Source of the DNA: an uncultured Clostridia bacterium
GTDB taxonomy: Bacteria; Bacillota; Clostridia; Monoglobales; Monoglobaceae
Direction of reading: 5' to 3'
NCBI GenBank assembly: GCA_945878965.1
Contig: CAMCUJ010000005.1
Location: 1 to 15,763, forward strand
Length of the DNA: 15,763 bases
The notes beneath the pieces were generated by a model. The model saw nothing but the letters and a program-made list of their open reading frames with translations. It was not told the origin of the DNA and did no database searches. Positions 1 through 7,139 of this stretch are shown here, one piece after another. Within the stretch, counting starts at the first letter, position 1; every line of letters begins with the position of its first letter. The position numbers and the translations under genes are program-made.

Positions 1-601
1 ACAGGTTTTATTGCTGTATCCGGGTGTTAAGGCTATAATAAACTACAGAATGGCACATTATTTGCACAATAAAGGCTTTTTCTTTTTAGCAGACTGGATT
101 TCAAAGCGAACAAGGCGAAAAACCGGAATAGAAATTCATCCTGCGGCAAAGATAGGAAAGGGCGTTTTTATAGACCACGGAATGGGTGTGGTAATAGGTG
201 AAACAGCCGAGGTGGGTGATAATTGTACCATATATCAGGGCGTAACTCTTGGCGGTACGGGCAAGGATAAAGGAAAACGCCATCCTACCATCGGAAATAA
301 TGTAATGATAGGAAGCGGAGCTAAGGTTTTAGGTCCCTTTAAAATAGGTGATAACAGTAAGGTTGCGGCAAATGCAGTTGTTCTTAATGAAATTCCGCCT
401 AACAGTACCTGTGTCGGAGTTCCGGCAAGGGTTGTAAAGCGTGATAATGTTAAGGTTTGTCCTAAAATCGACCTTGACCAGGTGCATATCCCTGACCCTG
501 TTTCAATGGAATTATGCAGGCTCAGCATTGAGCTTGAAAGACTTAAGTCAAATTTAAACCGGGAGGAAAACAAAGATGAAACTATACAACACGCTGAGTA
601 G
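1..601 (+). CDS. cysE: Serine O-acetyltransferase, 5' end missing (runs in from the left edge)
   Basis: Transfers an acetyl group from acetyl-CoA to L-serine, giving O-acetylserine, the precursor that cysteine synthase turns into cysteine in the cytoplasm. The frame is open from the window edge. Family members normally have roughly 25-30 more N-terminal residues before the LLYPG segment seen here, so the TTG at 11 is almost certainly not the start. The fold is a left-handed beta-helix: hexapeptide repeats fill most of the protein. The active-site segment [13 protein letters not shown] carries the catalytic Asp-His pair (His codon 176-178), and GKRHPTIG carries the second conserved His (codon 281-283). 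The C-terminal tail ends with VPARVV and a short helix. The last 26 bases overlap cysS, whose ribosome binding site (GGGAGG, 560-565) lies inside this gene, so translation is probably coupled. The cysE-cysS order is also known from Bacillus. Confidence 0.95.
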   Translation, partial: QVLLLYPGVKAIINYRMAHYLHNKGFFFLADWISKRTRRKTGIEIHPAAKIGKGVFIDHGMGVVIGETAEVGDNCTIYQGVTLGGTGKDKGKRHPTIGNNVMIGSGAKVLGPFKIGDNSKVAANAVVLNEIPPNSTCVGVPARVVKRDNVKVCPKIDLDQVHIPDPVSMELCRLSIELERLKSNLNREENKDETIQHAE

Positions 602-1979
602 AAAAAAGGAAGAGTTTGTTCCTATAACTCCGGGTGAGGTGAAAATGTATTCTTGCGGTCCGACTGTATATAATTATTTTCATTTGGGAAATGCAAGACC
701 GTTTATAATTTTTGATACACTAAGAAGATATTTTGAGTACAAAGGCTATAAGGTTACGTTTGTTCAGAATTTTACCGATATTGACGATAAGATGATTAAC
801 AAAGCAAACGAGCTTGGAATTACGGTAAAGGAGCTTGCAAAGCAGTATATAGATGAATATTTTATAGATGCAAAGGGACTTGGTATAGAAAAGGCTACGG
901 TTCACCCTTGTGCAACTGATAATATTGACAGTATTATTGAGCTTGTAAAAACGCTTATAGACAAAGGCTATGCTTATAATGTGGACGGCGACGTATATTT
1001 TTCGACAAAGAAATTTAAGGATTACGGAAAGCTTTCCCATCAGCCGCTTGAGGATTTGATGAGCGGAGCGAGAATAAATGTTAATGAGGATAAAGAGGAT
1101 CCTATGGATTTTGCGGTATGGAAAAAGCAGAAGCCAAATGAGCCTGCATGGGAAAGTCCGTGGGGAATGGGCAGACCCGGCTGGCATATTGAATGCAGTG
1201 CTATGGCTAACAAGTTCCTCGGCAAAACTATAGATATTCACAGCGGCGGAAAAGACCTTATTTTCCCGCATCATGAGAACGAGATTGCACAGAGTGAATG
1301 TGCAAACGGTGTGGAGTTTGCGAATTACTGGCTTCACAACGGATATATTAATGTGGATAATGTAAAGATGTCAAAGTCGCTCGGAAACTTTTTTACAGTA
1401 AGAGATATTGCGGCTAAATTCGATTATGAGGTTATAAGATTTTTTATGCTTTCGGCACATTACAGAAGCCCTATTAACTTCAGTGATGTTCTTATGAATT
1501 CGGCAAAAGCAAGTCTTGACAGAATTTACAACTGCCTTGAAAGCCTTGATTTCTTTGAGAAAAATTCAACTGTTGAAAAAATCACAGAAGCTGAGAGCGA
1601 ATATAAAAATAATATAATTTCACTTAAGGAAAAGTATATGAATGCTATGGAGGATGACTTAAATACTGCGGATGCCATTTCCGCAATATTTGAAATTGTT
1701 TCTCTTGCGAACAAGACTATTGACGCACAGAGTAATTCTTCAAAGGAGATTATAGCATTTACAAGAGATACTATTCTTGAGCTTGGAAATATTCTCGGAC
1801 TTTTGAGAAACCGAAAAAAGGATGAGATATCACCGGAGATTCAGGAGATACTTGATAAGCGAGCCGAGGCGAGAAAAGCTAAGGACTGGAAAACTTCGGA
1901 TGAGCTTCGTGATAAGCTTAAGGAGATGGGCATTACAGTTAAGGACACTGCAAATGGTCAGCAGATTAGTTTTGATTGA
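576..1979 (+). CDS. cysS: Cysteinyl-tRNA synthetase
   Basis: Class I aminoacyl-tRNA synthetase that charges tRNA-Cys with cysteine in the cytoplasm. At 467 residues it has the usual full length. Visible motifs: the HIGH-type ATP-binding signature as HLGN at residues 36-39, and the KMSKS loop at 264-268. The four expected zinc ligands are Cys27 (YSCGPT), Cys207 (HIECSAM), His232 and Glu236 (in [10 protein letters not shown]), spaced as in the E. coli enzyme. The C-terminal part is a helical anticodon-binding region ending with the conserved [10 protein letters not shown]...SDELRDKL segment. The start at 576 follows GGGAGG by ten bases and lies inside the end of cysE. This synthetase consumes the cysteine whose synthesis cysE initiates, so co-transcription links supply and use. 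Nothing in it looks damaged. Confidence 0.97.
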   Translation: MKLYNTLSRKKEEFVPITPGEVKMYSCGPTVYNYFHLGNARPFIIFDTLRRYFEYKGYKVTFVQNFTDIDDKMINKANELGITVKELAKQYIDEYFIDAKGLGIEKATVHPCATDNIDSIIELVKTLIDKGYAYNVDGDVYFSTKKFKDYGKLSHQPLEDLMSGARINVNEDKEDPMDFAVWKKQKPNEPAWESPWGMGRPGWHIECSAMANKFLGKTIDIHSGGKDLIFPHHENEIAQSECANGVEFANYWLHNGYINVDNVKMSKSLGNFFTVRDIAAKFDYEVIRFFMLSAHYRSPINFSDVLMNSAKASLDRIYNCLESLDFFEKNSTVEKITEAESEYKNNIISLKEKYMNAMEDDLNTADAISAIFEIVSLANKTIDAQSNSSKEIIAFTRDTILELGNILGLLRNRKKDEISPEIQEILDKRAEARKAKDWKTSDELRDKLKEMGITVKDTANGQQISFD

Positions 1980-1989
1980 TTTTTGAAGC

Positions 1990-2017
1990 TTGACAATAGA
2001 TTTTGAATATTTAAATA
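1990..2017 (+). promoter_or_regulatory. Weak candidate promoter ahead of the acidic hypothetical gene
   Basis: TTGACA at 1990-1995 is a perfect -35 hexamer. The best -10 at an acceptable distance is TAAATA at 2012-2017 (16-bp spacer), which is poor. It could give the small gene at 2082 some transcription independent of cysS. The intergenic space (102 bases) shows no terminator, so read-through from cysS is equally plausible. Confidence 0.25.
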
Positions 2018-2081
2018 GTATTTGGGTTAAAAATTAATATGTGAAGATTAATCAAGACAGATTTAAGGAAGTGATTTGATA

Positions 2082-2456
2082 ATGGAGAATGAATTTGATT
2101 ACGGTAAAGAGGTTAAGTCGTGGCGTGGTTTTAAGTTTCAAAACGGTGAAAGAGAGCTTAAAGAGGCATCGGAAACAGTACTTCGTGACGGTTTTACTGA
2201 GATAGAGCTTGACAGTGAGGATGAGCTTGCGGAGGTTTTTTCAGACCTTGAGAAATACGGTGTATACAAGGTTGAGGAAGCAGAGTATGATTACAAAGCG
2301 GTTGATACGGTTGAGCATCCTGATTTCTTTGCAAGAATTACGTTTGCAAAAAGACAGGCAAAGCTTTCAGAACTTAAAGAAGATGAAATTCTTAAGATTG
2401 ATATATATATAATTCCTGAAGAGGAAGAGGATTATGATGAAATTGGCTGGGGCTAA
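2082..2456 (+). CDS. Hypothetical acidic protein, 124 aa
   Basis: I do not recognise this family. The protein is small, soluble and strongly acidic, with many Glu and Asp spread along its length and an acidic tail (EEEEDYDE) before the final IGWG. It has no signal peptide or membrane segment and no cysteine motif. The middle alternates short charged helices with aromatic residues, and a strand-like stretch near the C-terminus (EILKIDIYII) suggests a small alpha/beta fold. The frame is open from TTG 2076, but ATG 2082 is the better start because AAGGAAG (2066-2072) sits nine bases before it. It lies between cysS and mrnC, which are adjacent in Bacillus, so it is an insertion in a common gene order. 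Codon use resembles its neighbours. Function unknown. Confidence 0.75.
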   Translation: MENEFDYGKEVKSWRGFKFQNGERELKEASETVLRDGFTEIELDSEDELAEVFSDLEKYGVYKVEEAEYDYKAVDTVEHPDFFARITFAKRQAKLSELKEDEILKIDIYIIPEEEEDYDEIGWG

Positions 2457-2462
2457 ATAAAT

Positions 2463-2574
2463 GCGATGGCCGCTTTTATACGCCGACAATGAGTCGGCGT
2501 AAGAAGGTTTTCTGACAAAACATCAGTGATGAAATAAGCGGCAAAACTACGTTTAAAACAGCTAAGACAGAAAG
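2463..2574 (+). repeat. Diverged A-type palindromic repeat (A0)
   Basis: This ~112-base stretch resembles the A-type elements at 2959 and 3199. It starts GCGATGG, has the same pattern up to a strong hairpin, and ends CAGCTAA..AGAAAGG like copy A1. The hairpin is a perfect 9-bp stem (TACGCCGAC at 2479-2487, GTCGGCGTA at 2493-2501) with loop AATGA; in A1 the corresponding loop is AACGA. The stem sequences differ between copies but pairing is kept. The end of the repeat supplies the ribosome binding site of mrnC. Confidence 0.55.
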
Positions 2575-2583
2575 GGTAACTTA

Positions 2584-2956
2584 ATGGATGAGATACTAAA
2601 AGAATTTTCGATAGGTGAAAAAGTGGAGCCAAGTCAGTATTCACCGCTGGTTCTTGCGTATATCGGGGATTGTGTATATGAGCTTTTTGTGAGAATATAC
2701 CTTATTAAAGACGGGAATATTCCCGTCAATCGGTTACATAAATCTGCAACCGCAATGGTTAAGGCGAGTGCTCAGGCAGGGCTGTTTTTTAAGATAGAGC
2801 AGTTGTTGTCCGAGAAATACTAAGTCGCACGTTCCCAAAAATGCGGAGCTTATCGACTATAAAAATGCAACAGGAATTGAGGCATTAATCGGATATTTAT
2901 ATCTTTGCGGGAGAAATGAACGCATAATCGAGCTTATGAAACACCTTATTATTTAA
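2584..2956 (+). pseudogene. mrnC: Mini-ribonuclease III, broken by a short internal deletion and frameshift
   Basis: Mini-III is a homodimeric RNase III-domain enzyme that trims the ends of 23S rRNA precursors. The first frame (2584-2823, 79 residues) carries the family start, including YSPLVLAYIGDCVYE with the conserved catalytic Asp29 and NRLHKSATAMVKASAQ, then stops at TAA 2821-2823. The next frame (+1, from 2822) continues without a start codon as KSHVPKNAELIDYKNATGIE and on through EALIGYLYL, ending at TAA 2954-2956; this is the expected C-terminal half with the second acidic site. What is missing between the halves is the conserved linker around KRGRNAK, about ten residues. A deletion of 3n+2 bases (about 29 or 32) near 2815-2825 would explain both the loss and the frame change. 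The start ATG follows AGAAAGGG. In Bacillus the gene follows cysS and precedes rlmB; no rlmB is seen here. Alternatives are an assembly error or +1 frameshifting, but the missing residues make intact function doubtful. Confidence 0.8.
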
Positions 2957-2958
2957 TT

Positions 2959-3061
2959 GCGACGGCGGTCGCTCTTTTGCTCACGGCGGCAACGAGCCGC
3001 CGTAATGATGTATTCTCGGTCGGCTTTGCCGACAAGACGAAACGCAGAAGAAAGCAGCTAA
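2959..3061 (+). repeat. A-type palindromic intergenic repeat, copy A1
   Basis: Nearly identical to 3199-3302 (two substitutions across the first 85 bases, then a small indel). It contains three hairpins: GCGAC/GTCGC at the start, ACGGCGGC/GCCGCCGT with loop AACGA, and GTCGGC/GCCGAC with loop TTT. It ends in AAAGCAGCTAA. It begins three bases after the mrnC stop. The minus-strand reading frames across it are by-products of the repeat. Confidence 0.85.
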
Positions 3062-3075
3062 ATAAGAAAGGAAGC

Positions 3076-3200
3076 TCTACTAAACAAACAAGTCCCGCAT
3101 TGAATAAAAACATCAGAATAGGATAAACTATCTCGTAGAGGAACGCTGAGGTGTGTCGGGAATTTCCCCGACCGTCGTTTTCGGTTCCTTTTGGACAAGC
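3076..3200 (+). repeat. B-type palindromic intergenic repeat, copy B1 (3' arm missing)
   Basis: Aligns without gaps to 3379-3503 (offset 303). The first 40 bases are diverged; the last 85 show about nine differences. It contains GTCGGG...CCCGAC around an AT-rich centre, enclosed by AGGAAC/GGTTCCT. In copy B2 the element finishes with a 10-bp hairpin. In B1 only the left arm (GTTCCTTTTG) is present, and repeat A2 starts in the loop, so B1 is truncated or was interrupted by A2. Confidence 0.8.
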
Positions 3201-3302
3201 GACGGCGGTCGCTCTTTTGCTCACGGCGGCAACTAGCTGCCGTAATGATGTATTCTCGGTCGGCTTTGCCGACAAGACGAAACGGCATAAGAAAGCAGCT
3301 AA
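3199..3302 (+). repeat. A-type palindromic intergenic repeat, copy A2
   Basis: Second near-identical copy of the element at 2959, 240 bases further on. Of its two internal differences, one changes the hairpin loop (AACGA to AACTA) and one changes a G-C pair to a G.U-capable pair in the ACGGCGGC stem, so the fold survives as RNA. It begins inside the terminal hairpin loop of B1 (ACAAGC junction, 3195-3200). Confidence 0.85.
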
Positions 3303-3378
3303 GTCACGCTTAAAACTATAGAAAAGATATCAAACCTAATACATAAGCCTTAACGCAGCGTTCTCTGTATAGATACGT

Positions 3379-3512
3379 TCTACTAAAGTAATAATTCAAG
3401 GATTGACTAAAAAAATCCGAATAGGATAAAGTAAATCGGAGAGGAACGCTGAGGGGTGTCGGGGATTTCCCCGACTGTCGTTTTCGGTTCCTTTTGTACA
3501 AGCAAAAGGAAC
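3379..3512 (+). repeat. B-type palindromic intergenic repeat, copy B2 (complete 3' hairpin)
   Basis: The fuller copy of the B element. It holds GTCGGGGA/TCCCCGAC, a perfect 8-bp stem, and ends in a perfect 10-bp hairpin: GTTCCTTTTG (3487-3496), loop TACAAG, CAAAAGGAAC (3503-3512). No T-run follows, so it is not a typical intrinsic terminator. It lies about 55 bases before the YitT-family gene, so it probably forms part of that gene's upstream region. Confidence 0.8.
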
Positions 3513-3566
3513 AAAAACAAAACATAATAGCATACATAAAAAATTTTTGAGAGGAATTAATAAAAA

Positions 3567-4403
3567 ATGTTTGAAAAGCTTAAAAAGTATGCTATAATAT
3601 TAATAGGTTCTGCCATAATGGGAATTGCGATTGATTTGTTCATTGAACCGGCTCAGATAGTTTCAGGCGGTGTCGGCGGACTTGCCCTTATAATGAATCA
3701 TCTTACCAATATAAGCGTCGGAGCATATATAATAATTTTCAATATCCCGATATTTATAGTCGGAGTATTGAATTTCAGCAAGAGATATATGGTATATTCT
3801 CTTATCGGAATGCTCAGTATGTCGTTTGCAACCGATTTATTCAGCTTTTTAAAGCCTATAACAAACGATGTTATATTGTCCTCGGTTTTTGGAGGAGTGC
3901 TGTTCGGATTTGGAATGGGAATAGTTATAAATGCCGGAGCGACTACGGGCGGAGTAGATATTTTGGCTATGTTGCTTAAAAAGAAGTTTCCCGAATTTTC
4001 TATAGGGAAGTTTGTACTTCTGCTCGATATTTTGGTGGTACTTCTCGCAGGATTTGTGTATCAAAAATGGGAAGCGGTACTCTATTCTTCGGTTTCGCTT
4101 TTCGTATCGAGTTATGTGCTTGATTTTGTGGTTGACGGTGTGGATTTTGCGAAAACTGCATTTGTTGTTTCAGATAAGCCGTCTGAGATTTCGACAATGA
4201 TTGCAGAGAGGATACACAGGGGTTGTACGGGACTTCTTGGAGTTTCTATGTATAACGGAAGTTCAAAAACAGTGCTTATGTGCGTTATAAGGAATTATGA
4301 AATAGGTAAGCTTAAAAAAGTTATAAAAGACATTGACCCTGCCGCATTTGTTATAGTTGCAGATGTAAGAGAGGTTTTGGGAAATGGCTTTAAAAATTAT
4401 TAA
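3567..4403 (+). CDS. YitT family (DUF161/DUF2179) integral membrane protein
   Basis: Member of the YitT/UPF0750 family of multi-pass membrane proteins, whose function is unknown; some relatives have been suggested to be transporters. The 278-residue length is typical. The first ~190 residues form the membrane domain with about five or six hydrophobic helices, containing the family segments EPAQIVSGGVGGLALI near the N-terminus and NAGATTGGVDILAML in the middle. Residues from about 195 onward are the soluble DUF2179 domain, with the RGCTGLLGVSMYNGSSKTVL motif and a final strand-helix unit ending in a REVLG-type motif. The start ATG follows a GAGAGG site. The next gene begins 32 bases after its stop with no terminator between, so it is probably co-transcribed with the transketolase pair. 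Confidence 0.9.
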   Translation: MFEKLKKYAIILIGSAIMGIAIDLFIEPAQIVSGGVGGLALIMNHLTNISVGAYIIIFNIPIFIVGVLNFSKRYMVYSLIGMLSMSFATDLFSFLKPITNDVILSSVFGGVLFGFGMGIVINAGATTGGVDILAMLLKKKFPEFSIGKFVLLLDILVVLLAGFVYQKWEAVLYSSVSLFVSSYVLDFVVDGVDFAKTAFVVSDKPSEISTMIAERIHRGCTGLLGVSMYNGSSKTVLMCVIRNYEIGKLKKVIKDIDPAAFVIVADVREVLGNGFKNY

Positions 4404-4435
4404 TAAATTAAAAATAAAATTTTGGAGGTAGAATT

Positions 4436-5284
4436 ATGAATGCAGAAAGAATAAAAGAGCTTCAAATTGCTGCATCTGACATCAGAAAGATGGCTTTAGA
4501 AGCTGTTTACAGTGCCGGAGCAGGTCATCCGGGCGGCTCTCTTTCGGTTGCCGATATTTTGGCATATCTATATCTTGAGGAGATGAATGTTGACCCTAAA
4601 GACCCTAAGAACCCTGACAGAGACAGATTTGTCTTATCAAAGGGACATTGTTCACCGGCTTTATACGGTGCTTTGGCTGAGAAAGGATTTATTCCTAAGG
4701 AGGATATAAAAGGCTTTAGAAATATTAACAGTTATCTTCAGGGTCATCCTGATATGAAGGGTGTTCCGGGCGTTGATATGTCTACAGGCTCACTTGGACA
4801 GGGAATAAGTGCTGCTTGTGGTATGGCAAAGGCTGCAAAGCTTGATAACAAGGATTACAGAGTTTATACTGTACTTGGCGACGGTGAAATTGAAGAAGGT
4901 CAGGTCTGGGAGGCTGCTATGTTTGCGGCTCATTATCAGCTTGATAATCTTACTGCATTCCTTGACTTCAACGGTCTTCAGATTGACGGTGATATAACTA
5001 AGGTTATGAATCCATGTCCTATCGATGAAAAGTTTAAGGCGTTCAACTGGAATGTAATCACAATAGATGCACATAACTTTGAAGAAATAGAGAAGGCAGT
5101 TAATGAGGCGAAAACTGTAAAAGGAAAGCCTACAATTATAATTGCAAAGAGTACAAAGGGTAAAGGCGTATCATTTATGGAAGGACAGGCAGCATGGCAC
5201 GGAGCAGCTCCGAATCAGGAGCAGTATGAGCAGGCTATTGCTGAGCTTAATGATTACATAGCAAGCGTAGGAGGTGCAAAATAA
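4436..5284 (+). CDS. Transketolase, N-terminal (thiamine diphosphate-binding) subunit
   Basis: First half of a two-subunit transketolase, the cytoplasmic enzyme that moves two-carbon ketol units between sugar phosphates in the non-oxidative pentose phosphate pathway. In anaerobes lacking the oxidative branch this pathway supplies pentoses for nucleotides and, through PRPP, for histidine. The 282 residues carry GHPGGSLS with His31, SKGHCSPALY with His71, and the cofactor-binding signature GDG (148-150) followed 28 residues later by Asn179 (DFNGLQ), which binds the Mg-diphosphate. The start follows GGAGG (4424-4428). The stop overlaps the start of the second subunit by one base (TAATG), so the halves should be made in equal amounts. 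Split transketolases are common in Clostridia and archaea; this is not a broken long gene. Confidence 0.95.
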   Translation: MNAERIKELQIAASDIRKMALEAVYSAGAGHPGGSLSVADILAYLYLEEMNVDPKDPKNPDRDRFVLSKGHCSPALYGALAEKGFIPKEDIKGFRNINSYLQGHPDMKGVPGVDMSTGSLGQGISAACGMAKAAKLDNKDYRVYTVLGDGEIEEGQVWEAAMFAAHYQLDNLTAFLDFNGLQIDGDITKVMNPCPIDEKFKAFNWNVITIDAHNFEEIEKAVNEAKTVKGKPTIIIAKSTKGKGVSFMEGQAAWHGAAPNQEQYEQAIAELNDYIASVGGAK

Positions 5285-6237
5285 TGGCATACACAATCGG
5301 AGAAAAGGTAGCAACAAGAGAAGCTTACGGTAAAGCTTTGGTTGAGTTCGGAAATAATGAAAATATAGTAGTTCTTGACGCTGATTTATCAAAGTCAACT
5401 AAGACTGACGGATTTAAGAAAACATATCCGGAAAGATTTATAAATATGGGAATAGCTGAGGGTAATATGATGGCAACGGCAGCCGGTCTTGCAACCTGCG
5501 GAAAGACTGTTTTTGCAAGTTCATTTGCTATGTTTGCTGCAGGTCGTGCGTTTGAGCAGATAAGAAACTCTATCGCATATCCAAAGCTTAATGTTAAGAT
5601 TGGTGCAACACACGCCGGTATTTCTGTTGGTGAAGACGGTGCGTCACATCAGTGTCTTGAGGATATTGGAATTATGAGAACAATTCCTAATATGATAATC
5701 CTAAACCCTGCTGACGCTGTTGAATCAAGACTTGCGGTTAAGGCAGCTATTGAACATAACGGTCCCGTTTATTTGAGATTCGGACGTCTTGCGGTTCCTA
5801 CAATTTTCGGAGATGATTATAAGTTCGAGATTGGAAAGGGAGTTATGCTTGAGGACGGAACAGATGTAACTATAGTTGCAACAGGACTTATGGTTCCGGC
5901 GGCTCTTGACGCTAAGAAGATTTTAGCAGAAGAAGGTATTTCGGCAAGAGTTGTAAATATACATACAATTAAGCCGATAGACAGAGATATCATTGCTAAG
6001 GCTGCAAAGGAAACAGGAGCATTGGTTACAGCTGAGGAGCATAATATAATAGGCGGACTTGGTTCGGCTGTTGCCGAGGTTTTAGCTGAGGAGTGTCCTG
6101 TGCCTCTTAAGAGAGTCGGTACTCAGGATGTATTCGGACGTTCGGGAAAGCCGGCGGCTCTTCTTGAGATGTATGGTCTTGACGCTAAGACTATTGCTGA
6201 AAAAGCTAAAGAAGCTATCGCTAAGAAGAATGCGTAA
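5284..6237 (+). CDS. Transketolase, C-terminal subunit
   Basis: Second half of the split transketolase: the pyrimidine-binding domain (about residues 1-165) plus the C-terminal transketolase domain (about 185-317). Together with the preceding subunit it forms the active alpha2beta2-type enzyme. MGIAEGNMM contains Glu59, the residue expected to contact the thiamine aminopyrimidine. ATHAGISVGEDGASHQ is the conserved substrate-side loop. The C-terminal domain shows the usual VNIHTIKPID and EEHNIIGGLGSAVAE segments. Its length (317) fits the family. Translation starts on the ATG overlapping the previous stop, so it depends on the upstream gene. The 194 bases that follow have no clear terminator, only a 9-bp inverted repeat with a long loop (6312-6355). 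Confidence 0.95.
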   Translation: MAYTIGEKVATREAYGKALVEFGNNENIVVLDADLSKSTKTDGFKKTYPERFINMGIAEGNMMATAAGLATCGKTVFASSFAMFAAGRAFEQIRNSIAYPKLNVKIGATHAGISVGEDGASHQCLEDIGIMRTIPNMIILNPADAVESRLAVKAAIEHNGPVYLRFGRLAVPTIFGDDYKFEIGKGVMLEDGTDVTIVATGLMVPAALDAKKILAEEGISARVVNIHTIKPIDRDIIAKAAKETGALVTAEEHNIIGGLGSAVAEVLAEECPVPLKRVGTQDVFGRSGKPAALLEMYGLDAKTIAEKAKEAIAKKNA

Positions 6238-6311
6238 AATTTGAAATTTCGGGGTTGTTGTATTAAGAATTTTATTGGACAGATTTTGAAAAGGAATTTG
6301 GCAATATATCT

Positions 6312-6355
6312 TTAATGCAATGCCCCTTTTAATTTAATCGCTATGTTTGCATTAA
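6312..6355 (+). repeat. 9-bp inverted repeat between transketolase and the response regulator
   Basis: TTAATGCAA (6312-6320) and TTGCATTAA (6347-6355) are perfect inverted copies separated by 26 bases. No T-run follows, so it is not a terminator. Its position upstream of the response-regulator gene would suit an operator, but the sequence shows no more than that. Confidence 0.35.
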
Positions 6356-6431
6356 TTGCGAACGGTTATATTTAAAATATTTTAAAACACAAATGTATAC
6401 GGAAAGTAAAGGAGCAAAGGAGTGTATTTGA

Positions 6432-7139
6432 ATGCCTGCAAGTGTACTTATTGTAGATGATGAGCCAAATATTTGTGAGCTTATTAAAATATATGTTGAA
6501 AAAGAGGGTTACAATGCATGCACGGCAAATGACGGAATAACTGCTGTAAAAACGGCGAAGGAAATTGAGCCGTCAATAATTTTGCTTGACGTAATGCTGC
6601 CGGGAAAGGATGGCTGGCAGGTTTTAAGAGAGATACGTGCATTTAGTAAGGTTCCTATAATTATGCTTACCGCAAAAGGAGAAACTTTTGATAAGGTTTT
6701 AGGACTTGAACTTGGTGCGGATGATTATATTGTAAAGCCTTTTGAGCCAAAAGAACTGATTGCAAGAATGAAGGCAGTTTTAAGGCGAAGTGACTTTACT
6801 GAGGAAATAGTTGAGGAAAAGAAAAGCTCAGAGCTTGTATTTGATGGTTTAAGAATCAGTCAGGAAACTTATGAGATATATCTTGACAATAAGAAAATAG
6901 AGATGCCTCCTAAGGAGTTTGAGCTTTTGTATTTCCTTTGCAAAAATGTTAATAAGGTATTCACACGTGATCAGCTGCTTGATGAGATATGGGGATATGA
7001 GTTTTTCGGATATTCGAGAACTATAGATGTTCATATAAAACGAATTCGTGAAAAAATTGAAGAAAACCAAGAAAAGGAACATAACTGGAGTCTTAAAACT
7101 GTATGGGGAATAGGCTATAAGTTTGAGGTGACTTCATAA
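6432..7139 (+). CDS. Two-component response regulator, OmpR/PhoB family
   Basis: Cytoplasmic transcription factor activated by phosphorylation from the histidine kinase next to it. The 235 residues divide into a receiver domain (about 4-117) and a winged-helix DNA-binding domain (about 133-233). Receiver residues are all in place: acidic pair Asp9-Asp10 in VDDE, phospho-acceptor Asp53 (LLDVMLPGKDG), Thr80 (MLTAK) and Lys102 (VKPF). The effector domain shows the OmpR-type FELLYFLCKN...FTRDQLLDEIWG and TIDVHIKRIREK recognition-helix region, ending in the WGIGYKF wing. The start follows AAAGGAG (6416-6422) by nine bases. The kinase ATG follows this gene's TAA directly, and the kinase ribosome binding site (GAGGTG, 7125-7130) lies inside this gene. 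Its closest obvious target is the htrA-like gene two genes on. Confidence 0.95.
   Translation: MPASVLIVDDEPNICELIKIYVEKEGYNACTANDGITAVKTAKEIEPSIILLDVMLPGKDGWQVLREIRAFSKVPIIMLTAKGETFDKVLGLELGADDYIVKPFEPKELIARMKAVLRRSDFTEEIVEEKKSSELVFDGLRISQETYEIYLDNKKIEMPPKEFELLYFLCKNVNKVFTRDQLLDEIWGYEFFGYSRTIDVHIKRIREKIEENQEKEHNWSLKTVWGIGYKFEVTS

Larger units (their letters stand above)
2957..3566 (+). other. 610-base gene-free region made largely of repeats
   Basis: Elements A1, B1, A2 and B2 account for most of this stretch. What remains is AT-rich linker: 3062-3075, 3303-3378 and 3513-3566. The last linker leads into the ribosome binding site (GAGAGGA, about 3550-3556) of the next gene. I found no convincing promoter pair; a CATAAT at 3523-3528 has no correctly spaced -35. 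No transposase or coding remnant is visible on either strand. Confidence 0.7.

Noticed and set aside
11..13. TTG at 11 as the start of cysE
   Set aside because: The frame is open to the window edge and family members have extra N-terminal residues before this point; the gene is simply cut by the window.
1990..1995. Strong promoter at TTGACA after cysS
   Set aside because: The -35 is perfect but no acceptable -10 lies 16-18 bases downstream, so it is kept only as a low-confidence feature.
2584..2823. A genuine 79-residue mini protein
   Set aside because: The C-terminal half of Mini-III follows directly in the next frame, so the short ORF is the front of a broken gene and not a complete small protein.
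2810..2830. Programmed +1 frameshift rescuing mrnC
   Set aside because: Even a perfect frameshift would leave out the conserved RGRN-K segment, and there is no typical slippery stop context or stimulatory structure that I can see.
3487..3512. Intrinsic terminator at the end of repeat B2
   Set aside because: The stem is perfect but is followed by A-rich sequence, not a T-run, and the same sequence recurs as part of a repeat family.
2959..3512. CRISPR array
   Set aside because: The repeats are long, imperfect and of two types, with only two copies each and no regular short spacers; no cas gene is present.
2949..3537. Minus-strand reading frames with repeated peptides across the repeat cluster
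   Set aside because: The repeated peptides are direct translations of the A and B DNA repeats. The frames lack good ribosome binding sites, differ between copies, and follow hairpin arms and not a protein fold.
4436..6237. Transketolase split as a broken gene
   Set aside because: Both halves have proper starts and an ordinary TAATG overlap, and two-subunit transketolases are well established in Clostridia and archaea.
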